DNA of 64,000 bases from Dyella sp. OK004 (GCF_900114495.1 NZ_FOZI01000004.1:434001-498000); one strand, 5' to 3'. Counted from the stretch's first letter, positions 19,150 to 27,705 are shown. The notes: generated from the sequence alone by a model not told the origin. A program made the numbers and translations.

Positions 19150-20148
19150 TCAGAACCGATACTGTGCACCCACCGACCACAACCGCCGCGGCTCCAGCTG
19201 CAGTCCATTGACGTGCTGGTAGACCGGCAGCTGCACGAAGGCAAACGCATCGAGCCGCGGGGTGATCTTCACGCCGATACCAGGGCTGAGATACGCCAGC
19301 ACCGCGCCGCTGTTCGGGCGATCCGCCTGCCCGCCGCTCTCGCGCTGTTCGCCATGCAGGTTCAGCTGCAGCTGCGGGGTGAAACGTCCGGCATCCAGAT
19401 AGCGCAGGCCGAAGTTGAGATTGAGCGAGTTGCCGGGACGGAAGTGGTCGCGTGACGTCATGGCGATCTGCGCCATGGCCTGGCCGAAGTAACCAATTGA
19501 TTCGGTGACGTAGCCGAACTTGTATATGCCAAGCAGCGCGTCCGTGGTGCCGGTGCCCAGTTGCAGGCCGCGGTCGAGCAGCGCGCCGGCCTGTGGCCCC
19601 GATGCGAAGTCCTGTTTGAAGCGGCCGGTCGGCAACTTCAGCCCGAATTGCAGGCCGATGCCTGCGTCTTCGCTCAGTCCCTGGTAGCGCGCGACCGCGC
19701 GCAGGTCGCCGATGCCGTGGGCGTCGGAGGTGGAGACGTCGGTGTCGCCCGCGGCAATGGTCTGATGATGGCGGTCGGTATACGGCAGTTGCACCGACAG
19801 GCCCCAATAGCGCGAGAAGTTGTAGTCGGCGCCGAGCAGCGTGGTGCGGTTGATGGTCTTCTGCTGCACTTCCTGATCATTCGGAAACGACAGCGATGAA
19901 CGGTGCACAGTATCGCTGCCGCTGATCAGCTGGGATTGGTCGAAGTAGTCCTCACGCACGCTCAGATGCAGACCGGTGCTGGTGGCATAGCCCTGACTGG
20001 ACCAGTCGGAATTGAGCGAGCAGCCGCAGGTGGAACAAGCCTGTGCAAGCTGGGGTACGAACGCTGCGGCGATCAGTGCGCCGGCGGCGAGGGCGCCCGG
20101 CAGGCGCTTTGCGCTCTTGTCCGTGGCGAGAAGGGAAAGGAGAGGCAT
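19150..20148 (-). CDS. Outer-membrane beta-barrel protein with CSTCGC N-terminus
   Basis: A 332-residue protein: signal peptide (ALAAGALIAAAFVPQLAQA), then CSTCGC at the mature N-terminus, then repeated amphipathic beta-strands ending in the barrel-terminal aromatic residue (SVGAQYRF). Strand content (YWGLSVQLPY, GIGLQFGLKLPTG, LNLNFGLRYLDAG) resembles the transporter family annotated as putative MetA-pathway of phenol degradation. The CxxCxC may bind a metal. It follows a DUF2946 gene on the same strand, suggesting a metal-related pair. Confidence 0.75.
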   Translation of the reverse strand: MPLLSLLATDKSAKRLPGALAAGALIAAAFVPQLAQACSTCGCSLNSDWSSQGYATSTGLHLSVREDYFDQSQLISGSDTVHRSSLSFPNDQEVQQKTINRTTLLGADYNFSRYWGLSVQLPYTDRHHQTIAAGDTDVSTSDAHGIGDLRAVARYQGLSEDAGIGLQFGLKLPTGRFKQDFASGPQAGALLDRGLQLGTGTTDALLGIYKFGYVTESIGYFGQAMAQIAMTSRDHFRPGNSLNLNFGLRYLDAGRFTPQLQLNLHGEQRESGGQADRPNSGAVLAYLSPGIGVKITPRLDAFAFVQLPVYQHVNGLQLEPRRLWSVGAQYRF

Positions 20149-20310
20149 CGGTAGTCCCCGGGAATCGATGATGCTTGTAGAAAGCCGGTGTAACGGGCGT
20201 GACGCCCGTCCATGGCAAGCGGAGGGTCTCTGTCCGTCGGCGCAGTTCAGCGGCCGTGGGGCCGAAGGTGTGCGCGAACGCGGCGCATTGCGCCGTCGAG
20301 ACCGGATCGA

Positions 20311-20745
20311 TCAGGTGTGTGCGAACGCCGGGGGACCGCGCGGCGCGGCCGCAAGTGTTGCCAGCCGCGTTGCCGGCAGGGCGCGCGGCAGGTTGGCCGG
20401 TACGGCGGCGACGGGTGGCAGGATCGGCGGCAGCCAGATCGCCCCGGGCAGCATTGGGCTGTAGCCGAGCAGCCCGCAGTAACCGCACTTCTCCAGCGCA
20501 TGATCATGCGGCGGCGAAAGAGGCGGAGTCTGTTCGGCATGTTTGCCGCAGCCGGCACCATGGTGCATCGCAGGCGCATGCGTAGCCGGCAGCACGGTCT
20601 GCGAGATCACCGGCGCAACGATGGTGAGCCACATGGCGGCGATAGCCAGCCATGCAATCCACCGTCGATGGGTGTGCCAACGAATCACTCGGAATCCCGC
20701 AAACAGACCGGCCCAGTTGCCGGATCGCGGGATCATCCCATCCAC
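20311..20745 (-). CDS. DUF2946-family protein (metal-resistance context)
   Basis: About 144 residues. One membrane helix near the N-terminus (WIAWLAIAAMWLTIVAPVIS), then a periplasmic His-rich stretch (HAPAMHHGAGC) and the DUF2946 signature HALEKCGYCGLL. DUF2946 proteins are often encoded beside copper or nickel homeostasis genes. The start ATG 20745 has a poor Shine-Dalgarno; an in-frame GTG within the sequence at about residue 20 is an alternative that begins just before RWHTHRRW. It is upstream of the CSTCGC beta-barrel gene with a 162-nt gap containing a short ACGGGCG/CGCCCGT hairpin at 20193-20209. Confidence 0.72.
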   Translation of the reverse strand: MDGMIPRSGNWAGLFAGFRVIRWHTHRRWIAWLAIAAMWLTIVAPVISQTVLPATHAPAMHHGAGCGKHAEQTPPLSPPHDHALEKCGYCGLLGYSPMLPGAIWLPPILPPVAAVPANLPRALPATRLATLAAAPRGPPAFAHT

Positions 20746-20847
20746 TCATCCCAGGCGCGCTGCGACACAGCGTCGCGCCGAACAGCGTCAGGAAAACGTA
20801 AGGCAACGATGGCCCGGGCAAAGCGTGCTTCGCCCGGGCGCTTCCTC

Positions 20848-21717
20848 TTATGCGCTGGCGTTGGCCCAGTGCGCCTTGAGTTCGCGATTGAACTCGCCGG
20901 GCCGCTCTTCCGGAAAGAAGATCCGTGCCTCCTTGAACTCCACGCGCTTCCGGGTGCCCGGAATGGTCTGTTGCAGCCAGTGCGACCACTGCACGTCGAA
21001 GTAGATATCGTCCGTACCCCACGCGATCAGTGTCGGCGCCTGCAGCAGGCGCAGGCGATCTTCGATGCCGACGGTGTGACGGTTGTCGAAGGCGTTGACG
21101 AAACGCTCGATGTCGCGCGTGCGTTGTGCATTGCGCAGATGCGGTTGCAGGTAGGTGTCGATGGTGTCGTCCGTCACTGCCTCTGGTCGTTCATAAGCCG
21201 GGCCCAGCGCCTGCGGCGAGCGGTAAATGGTCTTGTCGGTCACCATCGCTTGCAGGGTCTGCGGCAGGCCGCCGGCGGCCACCATTTCCACGAACGGCTT
21301 GAAGGCTTCAGGCGGCCAGTTGTCATGCGCATCGCAGTTGGTCAGCGCCAGGCTGCGGATGCGCTCGGGATAAAGCGCCGCGAAGATCTGGCAGATGCCA
21401 CCACCGCTGTCGTTGCCGACCAGATCCACTTGGTCGATATGCAGTGCATCCAGGAATTGCGCCAGCATGTGCGCGTTGGCCGTTACCGAGACGTCCTGGT
21501 CAGCGGCGATTTCCGTATCGCCGTGGGCCAGCAGGTCCACGGCGATGCAGCGGCGAAGATCGCCAAGTTCCGCCAATTGGTGGCGCCACAGATAGCTGTT
21601 GAGTAGTACACCATGTACAAACAAGGCGACCGGTCCGCTACCGTGTTCCACGTAGCTGATGGTTCCCGAGGGCGTGGCGATCTGGCGCCGATCTGCGTAG
21701 AAGGCCTTGCCGCTCAT
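20848..21717 (-). CDS. Alpha/beta-hydrolase with Asp nucleophile (dehalogenase/epoxide-hydrolase-like)
   Basis: About 289 residues starting at ATG 21717. The oxyanion-hole motif is VHGVLLNSYLW, and the nucleophile elbow reads GNDSGGG, placing an Asp (not Ser) at the nucleophile position, as in haloalkane dehalogenases and related hydrolases. Other features: WGTDDIYFD as acid region. The start overlaps the stop of the 47-residue gene (ATGA), suggesting translational coupling and supporting this start over an upstream in-frame ATG at 21759. Substrate unknown. Confidence 0.85.
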   Translation of the reverse strand: MSGKAFYADRRQIATPSGTISYVEHGSGPVALFVHGVLLNSYLWRHQLAELGDLRRCIAVDLLAHGDTEIAADQDVSVTANAHMLAQFLDALHIDQVDLVGNDSGGGICQIFAALYPERIRSLALTNCDAHDNWPPEAFKPFVEMVAAGGLPQTLQAMVTDKTIYRSPQALGPAYERPEAVTDDTIDTYLQPHLRNAQRTRDIERFVNAFDNRHTVGIEDRLRLLQAPTLIAWGTDDIYFDVQWSHWLQQTIPGTRKRVEFKEARIFFPEERPGEFNRELKAHWANASA

Positions 21718-21857
21718 GGTGCCGGCTTCTCGCTGGCTTCGCGCAGCTTCTGGGCGCATTCCTCGCAGCAGACTTCGACGGTGCGGGCGCCGATTTTGAC
21801 TTTGATGGTGTTTTGGTCGAGGGGGTAGTCGCAGACGGCGCAGGTTTTCTCGTTCAT
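21714..21857 (-). CDS. Small Cys-rich metal-binding protein (47 residues)
   Basis: A short gene: ATG at 21857 on the minus strand with a strong AAGGAGA 7 nt upstream, stop TGA 21714-21716. The product contains CAVCDYPL near the N-terminus and EVCCEECAQKL in the second half, a CxxC plus CCxxC pattern like TRASH/YHS-type metal-binding modules. It ends in a charged helix. The stop overlaps the start of the downstream alpha/beta hydrolase by 4 nt. Metal binding is inferred from Cys spacing. Confidence 0.8.
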   Translation of the reverse strand: MNEKTCAVCDYPLDQNTIKVKIGARTVEVCCEECAQKLREASEKPAP

Positions 21858-21940
21858 GAGGTGTCTCCTTGGGTGGTGCGGTTTGGGGTGTGGTTAGGAG
21901 ACGCTTTTGCGGGTTGTCGCGCTGTCGAAATCTTTAGTGG

Positions 21941-22362
21941 TTTTTCTCTCCCTTTTGGAGAAGGGCGGGATAAGGGTTCGGCCCTTGCGATACTCCTCCC
22001 TACTTCGTCATTCCGGCGTAGGCCGGAGGCGCTCTTCAACAGCGAAGCTGGTCATCCAGTGGCGTTGTCGTTCGGTTGTCGCATTGTCGCGACCGGGCTC
22101 GCCTGCCGCGGGCTTCCGAACCGCTGCCGCGGACCGGGTCACTTTCTCTTTGCTGGCCCAACCCCCCAAGGGGGCCTAGAGAGAAAGTAACCAAAGAGAA
22201 ATGGCCTGAGAGCAGGCGGTGCGCTCTGTAGCTGCGCCTTTTCCAGTGTCAGGCGTCGGGATAGTTTTCTTCAGGCCTGATCGCTCAATCCTCACCGCCT
22301 ATCAAAGCAACATCTCCCTCTCCCCTCCGGGGAGAGGGTTGGGGTGAGGGGTGGGTGCTCGG
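21941..22362 (+). repeat. Long intergenic repeat, copy A
   Basis: About 420 bp that closely match 31469-31862 in the same orientation. Shared blocks, in order: a GC-rich hairpin beginning near CTCCC, TACTTCGTCATTCCGGCG, CAACAGCGAAGCTGGTCATC, CGCCTGCCGCGGGCTT, GTCACTTTCTCTTTGCTGGC, GAGAAAGTAACCAAAGAGAA, GGCCTGAGAGCAGGCGGTGC, and a terminal CCCTCTCCCC/GGGGAGAGGG hairpin. This copy has an extra CCCCCCAAGGGGG insertion in the TTTCTCTTTG hairpin. No coding gene. Confidence 0.85.
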
Positions 22363-22445
22363 GATGGCGTTGCTACGTAGCGTTGTTTTTTTTGGCGCGG
22401 GGTGCGCCGGCTCGCTGCGTTGGATGCTTACCGCACTCTCTGACG

Positions 22446-22793
22446 CTAGGCCGTGCGCTTTCGCGAACGCGCAACCTTACTCGCAACCGCCGGCGTACAG
22501 GATTTCCCCGTGGCGCCACAGCAGTTTTCGGTGAGGTAGCCCACTAATTCGTCCATCGCTTCAAGGACGGGTGAGTAATAGATGAAGCGTCCGTCTTGCC
22601 GGCTGGTGATGAGTCCGGCGTGGACGAGTTCTTTGAGGTGGAAGGAGAGGGTGGCGTTGGCGAGGCCGAGGTGTTCGGCGATGGCGCTGGCGGCCAGGCC
22701 ATCGGGGGCGTGTTCGACGAGCAGGCGATAGACGGCCAGTCGCGACTCTTGGGCGAGTGCGGAGAGGACGGCGATGGCTTGTTTGGTCTGCAT
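22446..22793 (-). CDS. arsR: Arsenic-responsive repressor ArsR
   Basis: A 115-residue ArsR-family winged helix-turn-helix protein (ALAQESRLAVYRLLV, recognition region ANATLSFHLKELVHAGL). The arsenite-binding cysteines sit in the C-terminal tail: Cys91-Cys92 and Cys99 (NCCGATGKSC), as in the Acidithiobacillus-type ArsR and unlike the E. coli CVC motif in helix alpha-3. It is the last gene of the minus-strand arsC-acr3-arsC-arsR run. Dissociates from DNA when As(III) or Sb(III) binds. Confidence 0.93.
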   Translation of the reverse strand: MQTKQAIAVLSALAQESRLAVYRLLVEHAPDGLAASAIAEHLGLANATLSFHLKELVHAGLITSRQDGRFIYYSPVLEAMDELVGYLTENCCGATGKSCTPAVASKVARSRKRTA

Positions 22794-22846
22794 GTTCGGG
22801 CGATGGATGTCGGGATAAATGTGGGCAGTGTAGGAGGAAAGGCTAG

Positions 22847-23338
22847 TCAGGTCTGTCCGATGGCGGAGAGGTGGCTGCCGAGTGCCAGACGATCAAGCGC
22901 CTCCATGCGCAAGTTGATCAGCAGGCTGATGCGTTGCTGCAGCAGGTTGCGGGCGAGCAGAAAGGCTTTGTAGGTGGCTTCGTTGTCGCCCACGGCTTTG
23001 GCGGGGTCGGGAATGCTCCAGTGCGCGGTGATGGGCGCGCCAGGCCAGGCGGGGCAGACCTCGCCGGCGACTTGATCGCAGACGGTGATGACGAAATCCA
23101 TCACCGGCGCACCGGGACGGGTGAACTCTTCCCAGCCCTTGCTCCGCAACGTATCGATAGGCAAGTCGACGGCGCGCAGCACGTCGAGGGTTTGCGGATA
23201 GATGTAGCCCTTGGGTTGACTGCCTGCGCTATAGCCGTGAAACCGACCTTCGCCGAAGTGGTTGGTGATCGCCTCAGCGAGGATGCTGCGCGCCGAGTTG
23301 CCGGTGCAAACGAACAGGACGTTGTAGTGACCTTGCAT
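22847..23338 (-). CDS. arsC: Arsenate reductase ArsC (LMW-phosphatase type), second copy
   Basis: A 163-residue enzyme of the low-molecular-weight-phosphatase fold that reduces arsenate to arsenite. P-loop CTGNSARS begins at Cys11; the relay cysteines are Cys87 (ITVCDQ) and Cys95 (EVCPAW), the pattern of thioredoxin-coupled ArsC. The start is ATG 23338; longer reading through the upstream frame is an artefact overlapping acr3. It lies 14 nt after acr3 and 53 nt before arsR. Confidence 0.95.
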   Translation of the reverse strand: MQGHYNVLFVCTGNSARSILAEAITNHFGEGRFHGYSAGSQPKGYIYPQTLDVLRAVDLPIDTLRSKGWEEFTRPGAPVMDFVITVCDQVAGEVCPAWPGAPITAHWSIPDPAKAVGDNEATYKAFLLARNLLQQRISLLINLRMEALDRLALGSHLSAIGQT

Positions 23339-23352
23339 GGCGCTCTCTCCAC

Positions 23353-24432
23353 TCAAACCGTGCGTGCTTCGTACCAGTGTTTGCTGACCGTGACGATGCG
23401 CACCACCGACAACATCACCGGCACTTCGATCAGTACGCCCACCACGGTGGCCAGCGTAGCGCCGGATTGCACGCCGAACAGGCTTACGGCGGTGGCGACG
23501 GCGAGTTCGAAGAAGTTGCTGGCGCCGATCAGGGCGGAGGGCGCGGCGACGCAGTGCGGTACGCCAAGCCGGCGGTTGAGCAGGTAGGCCAGGCCTGAGT
23601 TGAAGTACACCTGGATCAGGATCGGCACGGCGAGCATGGCGATGACCAGCGGCTGGGCGAGGATCTGCTGTCCCTGGAAGCCGAACAGCAATATCAGGGT
23701 CAGCAGCAATGCGCCGAGCGAGATCGGACCCAGGCGCGCAAGCAGGTGCTGGAGTGCCGCCGCGCCGCCATGAGCGAGCACGGCGCGGCGCAGGATCACG
23801 CTGATCAGCACCGGCACCACGATGTACAGCACAACCGAAAGAATCAGGGTATTCCACGGTACGGTGATCGCGGAGATGCCAAGCAGCAGTCCGACGATCG
23901 GCGCGAAGGCAACCACCATGATCGCGTCGTTCACCGCAACCTGGCTTAAGGTGAAGTTGGGCTCGCCACCGCACAGATTGCTCCACACGAACACCATCGC
24001 GGTGCACGGCGCGGCGGCGAGAAGAATCAGGCCCGCAATGTAGGAATCCAGTTGCGCCGCTGGTAGCCACGCGGCGAATACGTGGCGGATGAAGATCCAG
24101 CCGAGCAAGGCCATCGAGAACGGTTTGACTGCCCAGTTGATGAAGAGGGTGACGCCGATGCCTTTCCACTGGCGGCGCACGCCGGCCATCGCGCTGAAGT
24201 CGATCTTCAGCAGCATGGGAATGATCATCAGCCAGATCAGGCCCGCCACTGGCAGATTGACCTTGGCCATTTCCATGTGGCCCAGCGCTTCGAACGTGCC
24301 CGGCAAGGCATGGCCCAGCAAGGTGCCGACCACGATGCACAGCACGACCCATAGCGTGAGGTAGCGCTCAAAGAAGCCGATACGGGCCGCTTTAGGTGGT
24401 GTTGCTTTGACGGCGGTCGCGGTCTGGTTCAC
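23353..24432 (-). CDS. acr3: Arsenite efflux transporter Acr3
   Basis: A 359-residue inner-membrane protein with about ten helices of the BASS-like ACR3 family. Family signatures include APCTAMVFVWSNLCGGEPNFTLSQVAVND, split here as APCTAMVFVWS and GEPNFTLSQVAVND, and the Cys-containing helix that binds As(III). It exports arsenite using the proton gradient. Its ATG overlaps the TGA of the upstream arsC by 4 nt, so translation is coupled. Confidence 0.96.
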   Translation of the reverse strand: MNQTATAVKATPPKAARIGFFERYLTLWVVLCIVVGTLLGHALPGTFEALGHMEMAKVNLPVAGLIWLMIIPMLLKIDFSAMAGVRRQWKGIGVTLFINWAVKPFSMALLGWIFIRHVFAAWLPAAQLDSYIAGLILLAAAPCTAMVFVWSNLCGGEPNFTLSQVAVNDAIMVVAFAPIVGLLLGISAITVPWNTLILSVVLYIVVPVLISVILRRAVLAHGGAAALQHLLARLGPISLGALLLTLILLFGFQGQQILAQPLVIAMLAVPILIQVYFNSGLAYLLNRRLGVPHCVAAPSALIGASNFFELAVATAVSLFGVQSGATLATVVGVLIEVPVMLSVVRIVTVSKHWYEARTV

Positions 24433-24947
24433 GCGGCATCCTCGTTGTCATCTTCGCCAGTCAGCGCGCTGATGCCATCGAGCGCCCACTTCAGTTCTTC
24501 CTGGCTCATGGTTTCCACCGGCAGCTTCAGCAGTGCCATGAGGCGATAGGTGATCAACATATGCGCCTTGCGGAAGGCCTCGTTCATGACGACCGGGCTG
24601 CCTTTCACCGCGGCGGGATCAGGCAGGCCCCAATGCGTGCGCACGAAATCACCAAACAGCACGGGACAGGGCTCGTTCGCTGCGCTGTCGCAGACGGTGA
24701 TCACGATGTCCAGCGGCGGCGCGTCTTCGCCGACGAAGCGGTCCCACGATTTGCTGCTCAAGCCTTCGATCGGAATGCCGGCGGTCGCGAGTTCTTCGAG
24801 CGCGTAGGGATTGACCTGTCCGGTTGGCTTGCTGCCCGCGCTATAAGCCTCGAAGCGGCCTTTACCCAAATGATTGAGGGTGGCCTCCGAGAGGATGCTG
24901 CGGGCCGAATTGCCCGTGCAGATAAACAGGACGCGGCAGGGGTTCAT
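24429..24947 (-). CDS. arsC: Arsenate reductase ArsC (LMW-phosphatase type), first copy
   Basis: A 172-residue arsenate reductase, first gene of the operon. P-loop CTGNSARS begins at Cys10; Cys86 (ITVCDS) and Cys94 (EPCPVL) complete the reductive relay. It differs clearly from the second copy (extra acidic C-terminal tail GEDDNED), so the two are diverged paralogs, not a recent duplicate. It overlaps acr3 by 4 nt and is divergent from arsH. Confidence 0.95.
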   Translation of the reverse strand: MNPCRVLFICTGNSARSILSEATLNHLGKGRFEAYSAGSKPTGQVNPYALEELATAGIPIEGLSSKSWDRFVGEDAPPLDIVITVCDSAANEPCPVLFGDFVRTHWGLPDPAAVKGSPVVMNEAFRKAHMLITYRLMALLKLPVETMSQEELKWALDGISALTGEDDNEDAA

Positions 24948-24974
24948 GGTGAGTGCCTGGGCTTGACTTCGATA

Positions 24975-25000
24975 TTTCCATGATGGTCGAATTATGGAAA
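24975..25000. promoter_or_regulatory. Putative ArsR operator between arsC and arsH
   Basis: The divergent intergenic region holds TTTCCAT at 24975-24981 and its exact inverse ATGGAAA at 24994-25000, with a nearby TTCGA/TCGAA pair. It is AT-richer than the surroundings and centred between two oppositely directed ars genes, so binding would control both. Assigned by position and symmetry, not by a known consensus. Confidence 0.55.
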
Positions 25001-25025
25001 CACTGCAACAGGTGCCCGCATCGCC

Positions 25026-25820
25026 ATGACGACCCCGGATCTACCGCATATCGCTTCCGATCTGCTTGATACGCCCAGCCTGGACAAGCTGGCCTTGCCG
25101 GCGGGCGCCACGCATCCGCCGCGCATCCTGATCCTGTACGGCTCGCTGCGTCCGCAATCCTTCAGCCGCAAGCTGGCGCTGGAGGCGGAGCGCATTCTCC
25201 AGCGCTTTGGCGCGGAAGCGCGCGTGTTCGATCCCCACGACCTGCCAATTCTCGACAGTGTGCCGGCGACGCATCCCAGGGTGCAGGAATTGCGCGCGCT
25301 CTCCTTGTGGTCGGAAGGCCAGGTCTGGGTGAGTCCCGAGCGCCACGGTGCGGTGACCGGCGTCTTCAAAAATCAGATCGACTGGCTGCCGCTGGAAGAC
25401 GGCAGTGTGCGGCCCACCCAGGGACGCACGCTGGCGGTGATGCAGGTGTGCGGTGGCTCGCAGTCGTTCAATGTGGTCAATGCGCTGCGCCTGCTGGGCC
25501 GCTGGATGCGCATGGTGACCATCCCGAACCAGTCATCCGTCGCCAAGGCCTGGCAGGAGTTTGACGAGCACGGCCGCATGAAACCGTCGCCGTTTTATGA
25601 CCGCGTGGTCGACGTGATGGAGGAGTTGTTCAAGTTCACTCTGATGGTGCGCGATCGCAGCGACTATCTGGTCGATCGCTACAGCGAGCGCAAGGGTGCC
25701 GCGGAGGCGCGTGCGCTGGCCGCAGCGGCGAAGGTAGTGGAAGTCGTCGAAGCAGCGTCTGTTGCGGAGGCCGCCGTGCCGGTCAAAGCGCGCACTTGTT
25801 GTGCGAGCGGCGCCTGCTGA
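25026..25820 (+). CDS. arsH: ArsH, NADPH-dependent FMN oxidoreductase
   Basis: A 264-residue flavodoxin-fold protein. The FMN phosphate loop is [13 protein letters not shown], and further ArsH signatures are [18 protein letters not shown] and [23 protein letters not shown]. ArsH oxidises trivalent organoarsenicals or acts as a general azo/quinone reductase. The C-terminus is extended by an Ala/Val-rich segment ending in RTCCASGAC, which adds three cysteines not needed for FMN binding. Divergent from the arsC-acr3 operon. Confidence 0.96.
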   Translation: MTTPDLPHIASDLLDTPSLDKLALPAGATHPPRILILYGSLRPQSFSRKLALEAERILQRFGAEARVFDPHDLPILDSVPATHPRVQELRALSLWSEGQVWVSPERHGAVTGVFKNQIDWLPLEDGSVRPTQGRTLAVMQVCGGSQSFNVVNALRLLGRWMRMVTIPNQSSVAKAWQEFDEHGRMKPSPFYDRVVDVMEELFKFTLMVRDRSDYLVDRYSERKGAAEARALAAAAKVVEVVEAASVAEAAVPVKARTCCASGAC

Positions 25821-25831
25821 GCCTCAGGCGC
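25810..25831. terminator. Short hairpin over the arsH and AraC stop codons
   Basis: GCGCCTG at 25810-25816 and CAGGCGC at 25825-25831 flank an 8-nt loop. The stop codons of both convergent genes lie within it. It has no T-run, so termination is uncertain. Confidence 0.4.
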
Positions 25832-26654
25832 GCCGCGCGGATTGCTTGAACTCGGTCGGCGACCGGCTATAGGCCTGCTTGAACGCAGCGGTGAAATGGC
25901 TATGGCTGGAGAAGCCGAGTTCGGCGGCGAGGGCGGAAAGATCGTCGTACTCGCCCAGCAGATCCAGTGCGCGGGCGAGGCGCAGGCGCAAGTGGTAGCG
26001 GTAGAGCGGCAGGCCTTCGACTTGCTGGAAAACCTGGGTCAGGTAGACCGGCGAGCAACCCATTTCTGCGCCGATTTCAGCCAAGGTCCAACGGCGGGCG
26101 AGGTCGCTGGCGAGCAGCACTTTGACGCGGTCGGCAAGGCGCTGGCGCGCGTGGGTCGCGACGGTGGCGTGGGAAGTGCGTGGCCCCAGGCTGCGGGCGA
26201 CCAGGGTCAGCAGCAGGCCTTCGGCTTCGAGCGGTTCGATGCTGTTGTTTTGCAGGCTGTGGCGCAGCAGGGCGACCAGGGCCTGGGCGCGTGGGTCGAT
26301 GCGCAGATGCTGGCGCAGGAAGCCGAGTTTTCCGCCGCTTTTCAACATGGTGCTGGGGGCGAGTTCGTGCAGCAGCGGTTCTGCCAGTGTCAGCGACAGG
26401 CTGGCGTCGCCGCCTTCGATCGGATGGCTGACCTGGTAGCCCTCGTCGGCATTGAAGAACAGCACGTGGTTGGCATCCGCCACCGCTTGGTCGCTGCCGA
26501 CATGGCGCATGTAGACGCCGCGATAGGGAAAGACCAGATATGTAGTCGCCGCGCATTCTTCCGCGCTGCGATGACGGCAGGTACCGCTGCAGCGGACCGT
26601 GCGCACCGCGACGGTGTCTGTATCCAGCAGGCGACTGACGTCGAACTCAGACAT
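25824..26654 (-). CDS. AraC-family transcriptional regulator
   Basis: A 276-residue regulator. The N-terminal half is a cupin-like sensor (FPYRGVYMRHVG, FFNADEGYQVSHPI), and residues about 170-270 hold the two AraC helix-turn-helix motifs (WTLAEIGAEMGCSPVYLTQVF and LSALAAELGFSSHSHFTAAFK). Convergent with arsH, 3 nt between stops. Target genes cannot be read from context; the methyltransferase gene is divergent on the other side. Confidence 0.9.
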   Translation of the reverse strand: MSEFDVSRLLDTDTVAVRTVRCSGTCRHRSAEECAATTYLVFPYRGVYMRHVGSDQAVADANHVLFFNADEGYQVSHPIEGGDASLSLTLAEPLLHELAPSTMLKSGGKLGFLRQHLRIDPRAQALVALLRHSLQNNSIEPLEAEGLLLTLVARSLGPRTSHATVATHARQRLADRVKVLLASDLARRWTLAEIGAEMGCSPVYLTQVFQQVEGLPLYRYHLRLRLARALDLLGEYDDLSALAAELGFSSHSHFTAAFKQAYSRSPTEFKQSARRA

Positions 26655-26752
26655 GGTGGAAGGGCCGGATAGCCGCGTATCTCTCGGGTCGGCCGGAGCT
26701 TATCATGCGCTCGCCCGAGCCACCGTGGCCCGGATCCGCATAGCGACTCTGC

Positions 26753-27601
26753 ATGCCTTTGACGTTGAAAACCTTGATCGAAACGATCGGGCAGGCCCCT
26801 GCGCTGGACGAATCCGGGTGCCTGCGCCAACGCCTGGATAGGCTGGATGAACTCGACACCTGTCTCATGCGGGCCGGCGATGCAGGTTCGGCGGAGGACA
26901 TGGCACTCCAGCTTCACGCCGAGGCGATTCGCACCGAATGGGAGGCACTGAATACAGCGTGCTACGCCACCATGCGCGAGGAGATCCGCCGGGGTGTCGC
27001 GCCTACCGGGTTGTTGCGCTGGATGAAGGATGCGGCGTTCGAGCCCGGCGACGCCTACGACTACCGCGACGAACTGCTCAGTGGCGTGCTGGCGTTCGAT
27101 GAGCCGGATGCCAGCATCGCCGAACTGCCGGACGAGATGGTGTTCTATCAACCCACACCGGCGCGGCATATCGTCGACATGATCGAGCGCGTGGGCTTGG
27201 GCGATCGCGATGTGCTGGTCGATCTGGGTTCTGGTCTGGGACACGTGCCTTTACTTGCTGCCATCTGCACGGGGGCTCGCTGCATCGGCATCGAATTGGA
27301 GCCCGCTTATGTGCACGCTGCACGACGCTGCGCACAGGCTTTGCATCTCGATCGAGTAAGTTTCGTCCAGCAGGACGCGCGCACGGCCGATTTATCGGAA
27401 GGCACGGTGTTCTATCTGTACACGCCGTTCGTCGGATCGGTGTTGAGTGCGGTGCTGAATGCGTTGCAGTCGAAGGCCGCTTCGCGCGCCATTCGCATCT
27501 GTACCTTCGGCCCTTGCACGGCGACGGTGGCGAAGCAGTCCTGGCTGAAGGCGGTCGATCCGCCGGAGCCTGGACGTATCGCTGTATTCCACGCTCGCTG
27601 A
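26753..27601 (+). CDS. SAM-dependent methyltransferase-like protein
   Basis: A 282-residue protein with an N-terminal helical region and a class I methyltransferase core: motif I VDLGSGLGHVPLL near residue 160, motif post-I CIGIELEPAYV, and FVQQDAR after. The shape resembles DOT1-like or histone-methyltransferase-like bacterial proteins, which is only a fold-level statement. Starts at ATG 26753 and is divergent from the AraC gene; substrate unknown. Confidence 0.72.
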   Translation: MPLTLKTLIETIGQAPALDESGCLRQRLDRLDELDTCLMRAGDAGSAEDMALQLHAEAIRTEWEALNTACYATMREEIRRGVAPTGLLRWMKDAAFEPGDAYDYRDELLSGVLAFDEPDASIAELPDEMVFYQPTPARHIVDMIERVGLGDRDVLVDLGSGLGHVPLLAAICTGARCIGIELEPAYVHAARRCAQALHLDRVSFVQQDARTADLSEGTVFYLYTPFVGSVLSAVLNALQSKAASRAIRICTFGPCTATVAKQSWLKAVDPPEPGRIAVFHAR

Positions 27602-27705
27602 AAGCGCGCGAGGCCATGCCGAAAGCCACGTTGTAGCTGCCTGGGGCGGTGGGTAGAGTCACCCCTGTCGCACTCACCCTTTCCCTCTTTTTGCAGGAGC
27701 AAGCC

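Noticed and set aside
20212-21606. 464-residue plus-strand frame
   Set aside because: Covers the DUF2946 and hydrolase genes in antisense; Arg/Gly-rich with no motif.
22847-24352. 501-residue minus-strand frame
   Set aside because: Only its last 163 residues are a gene (arsC from 23338); the rest is a shadow of acr3.
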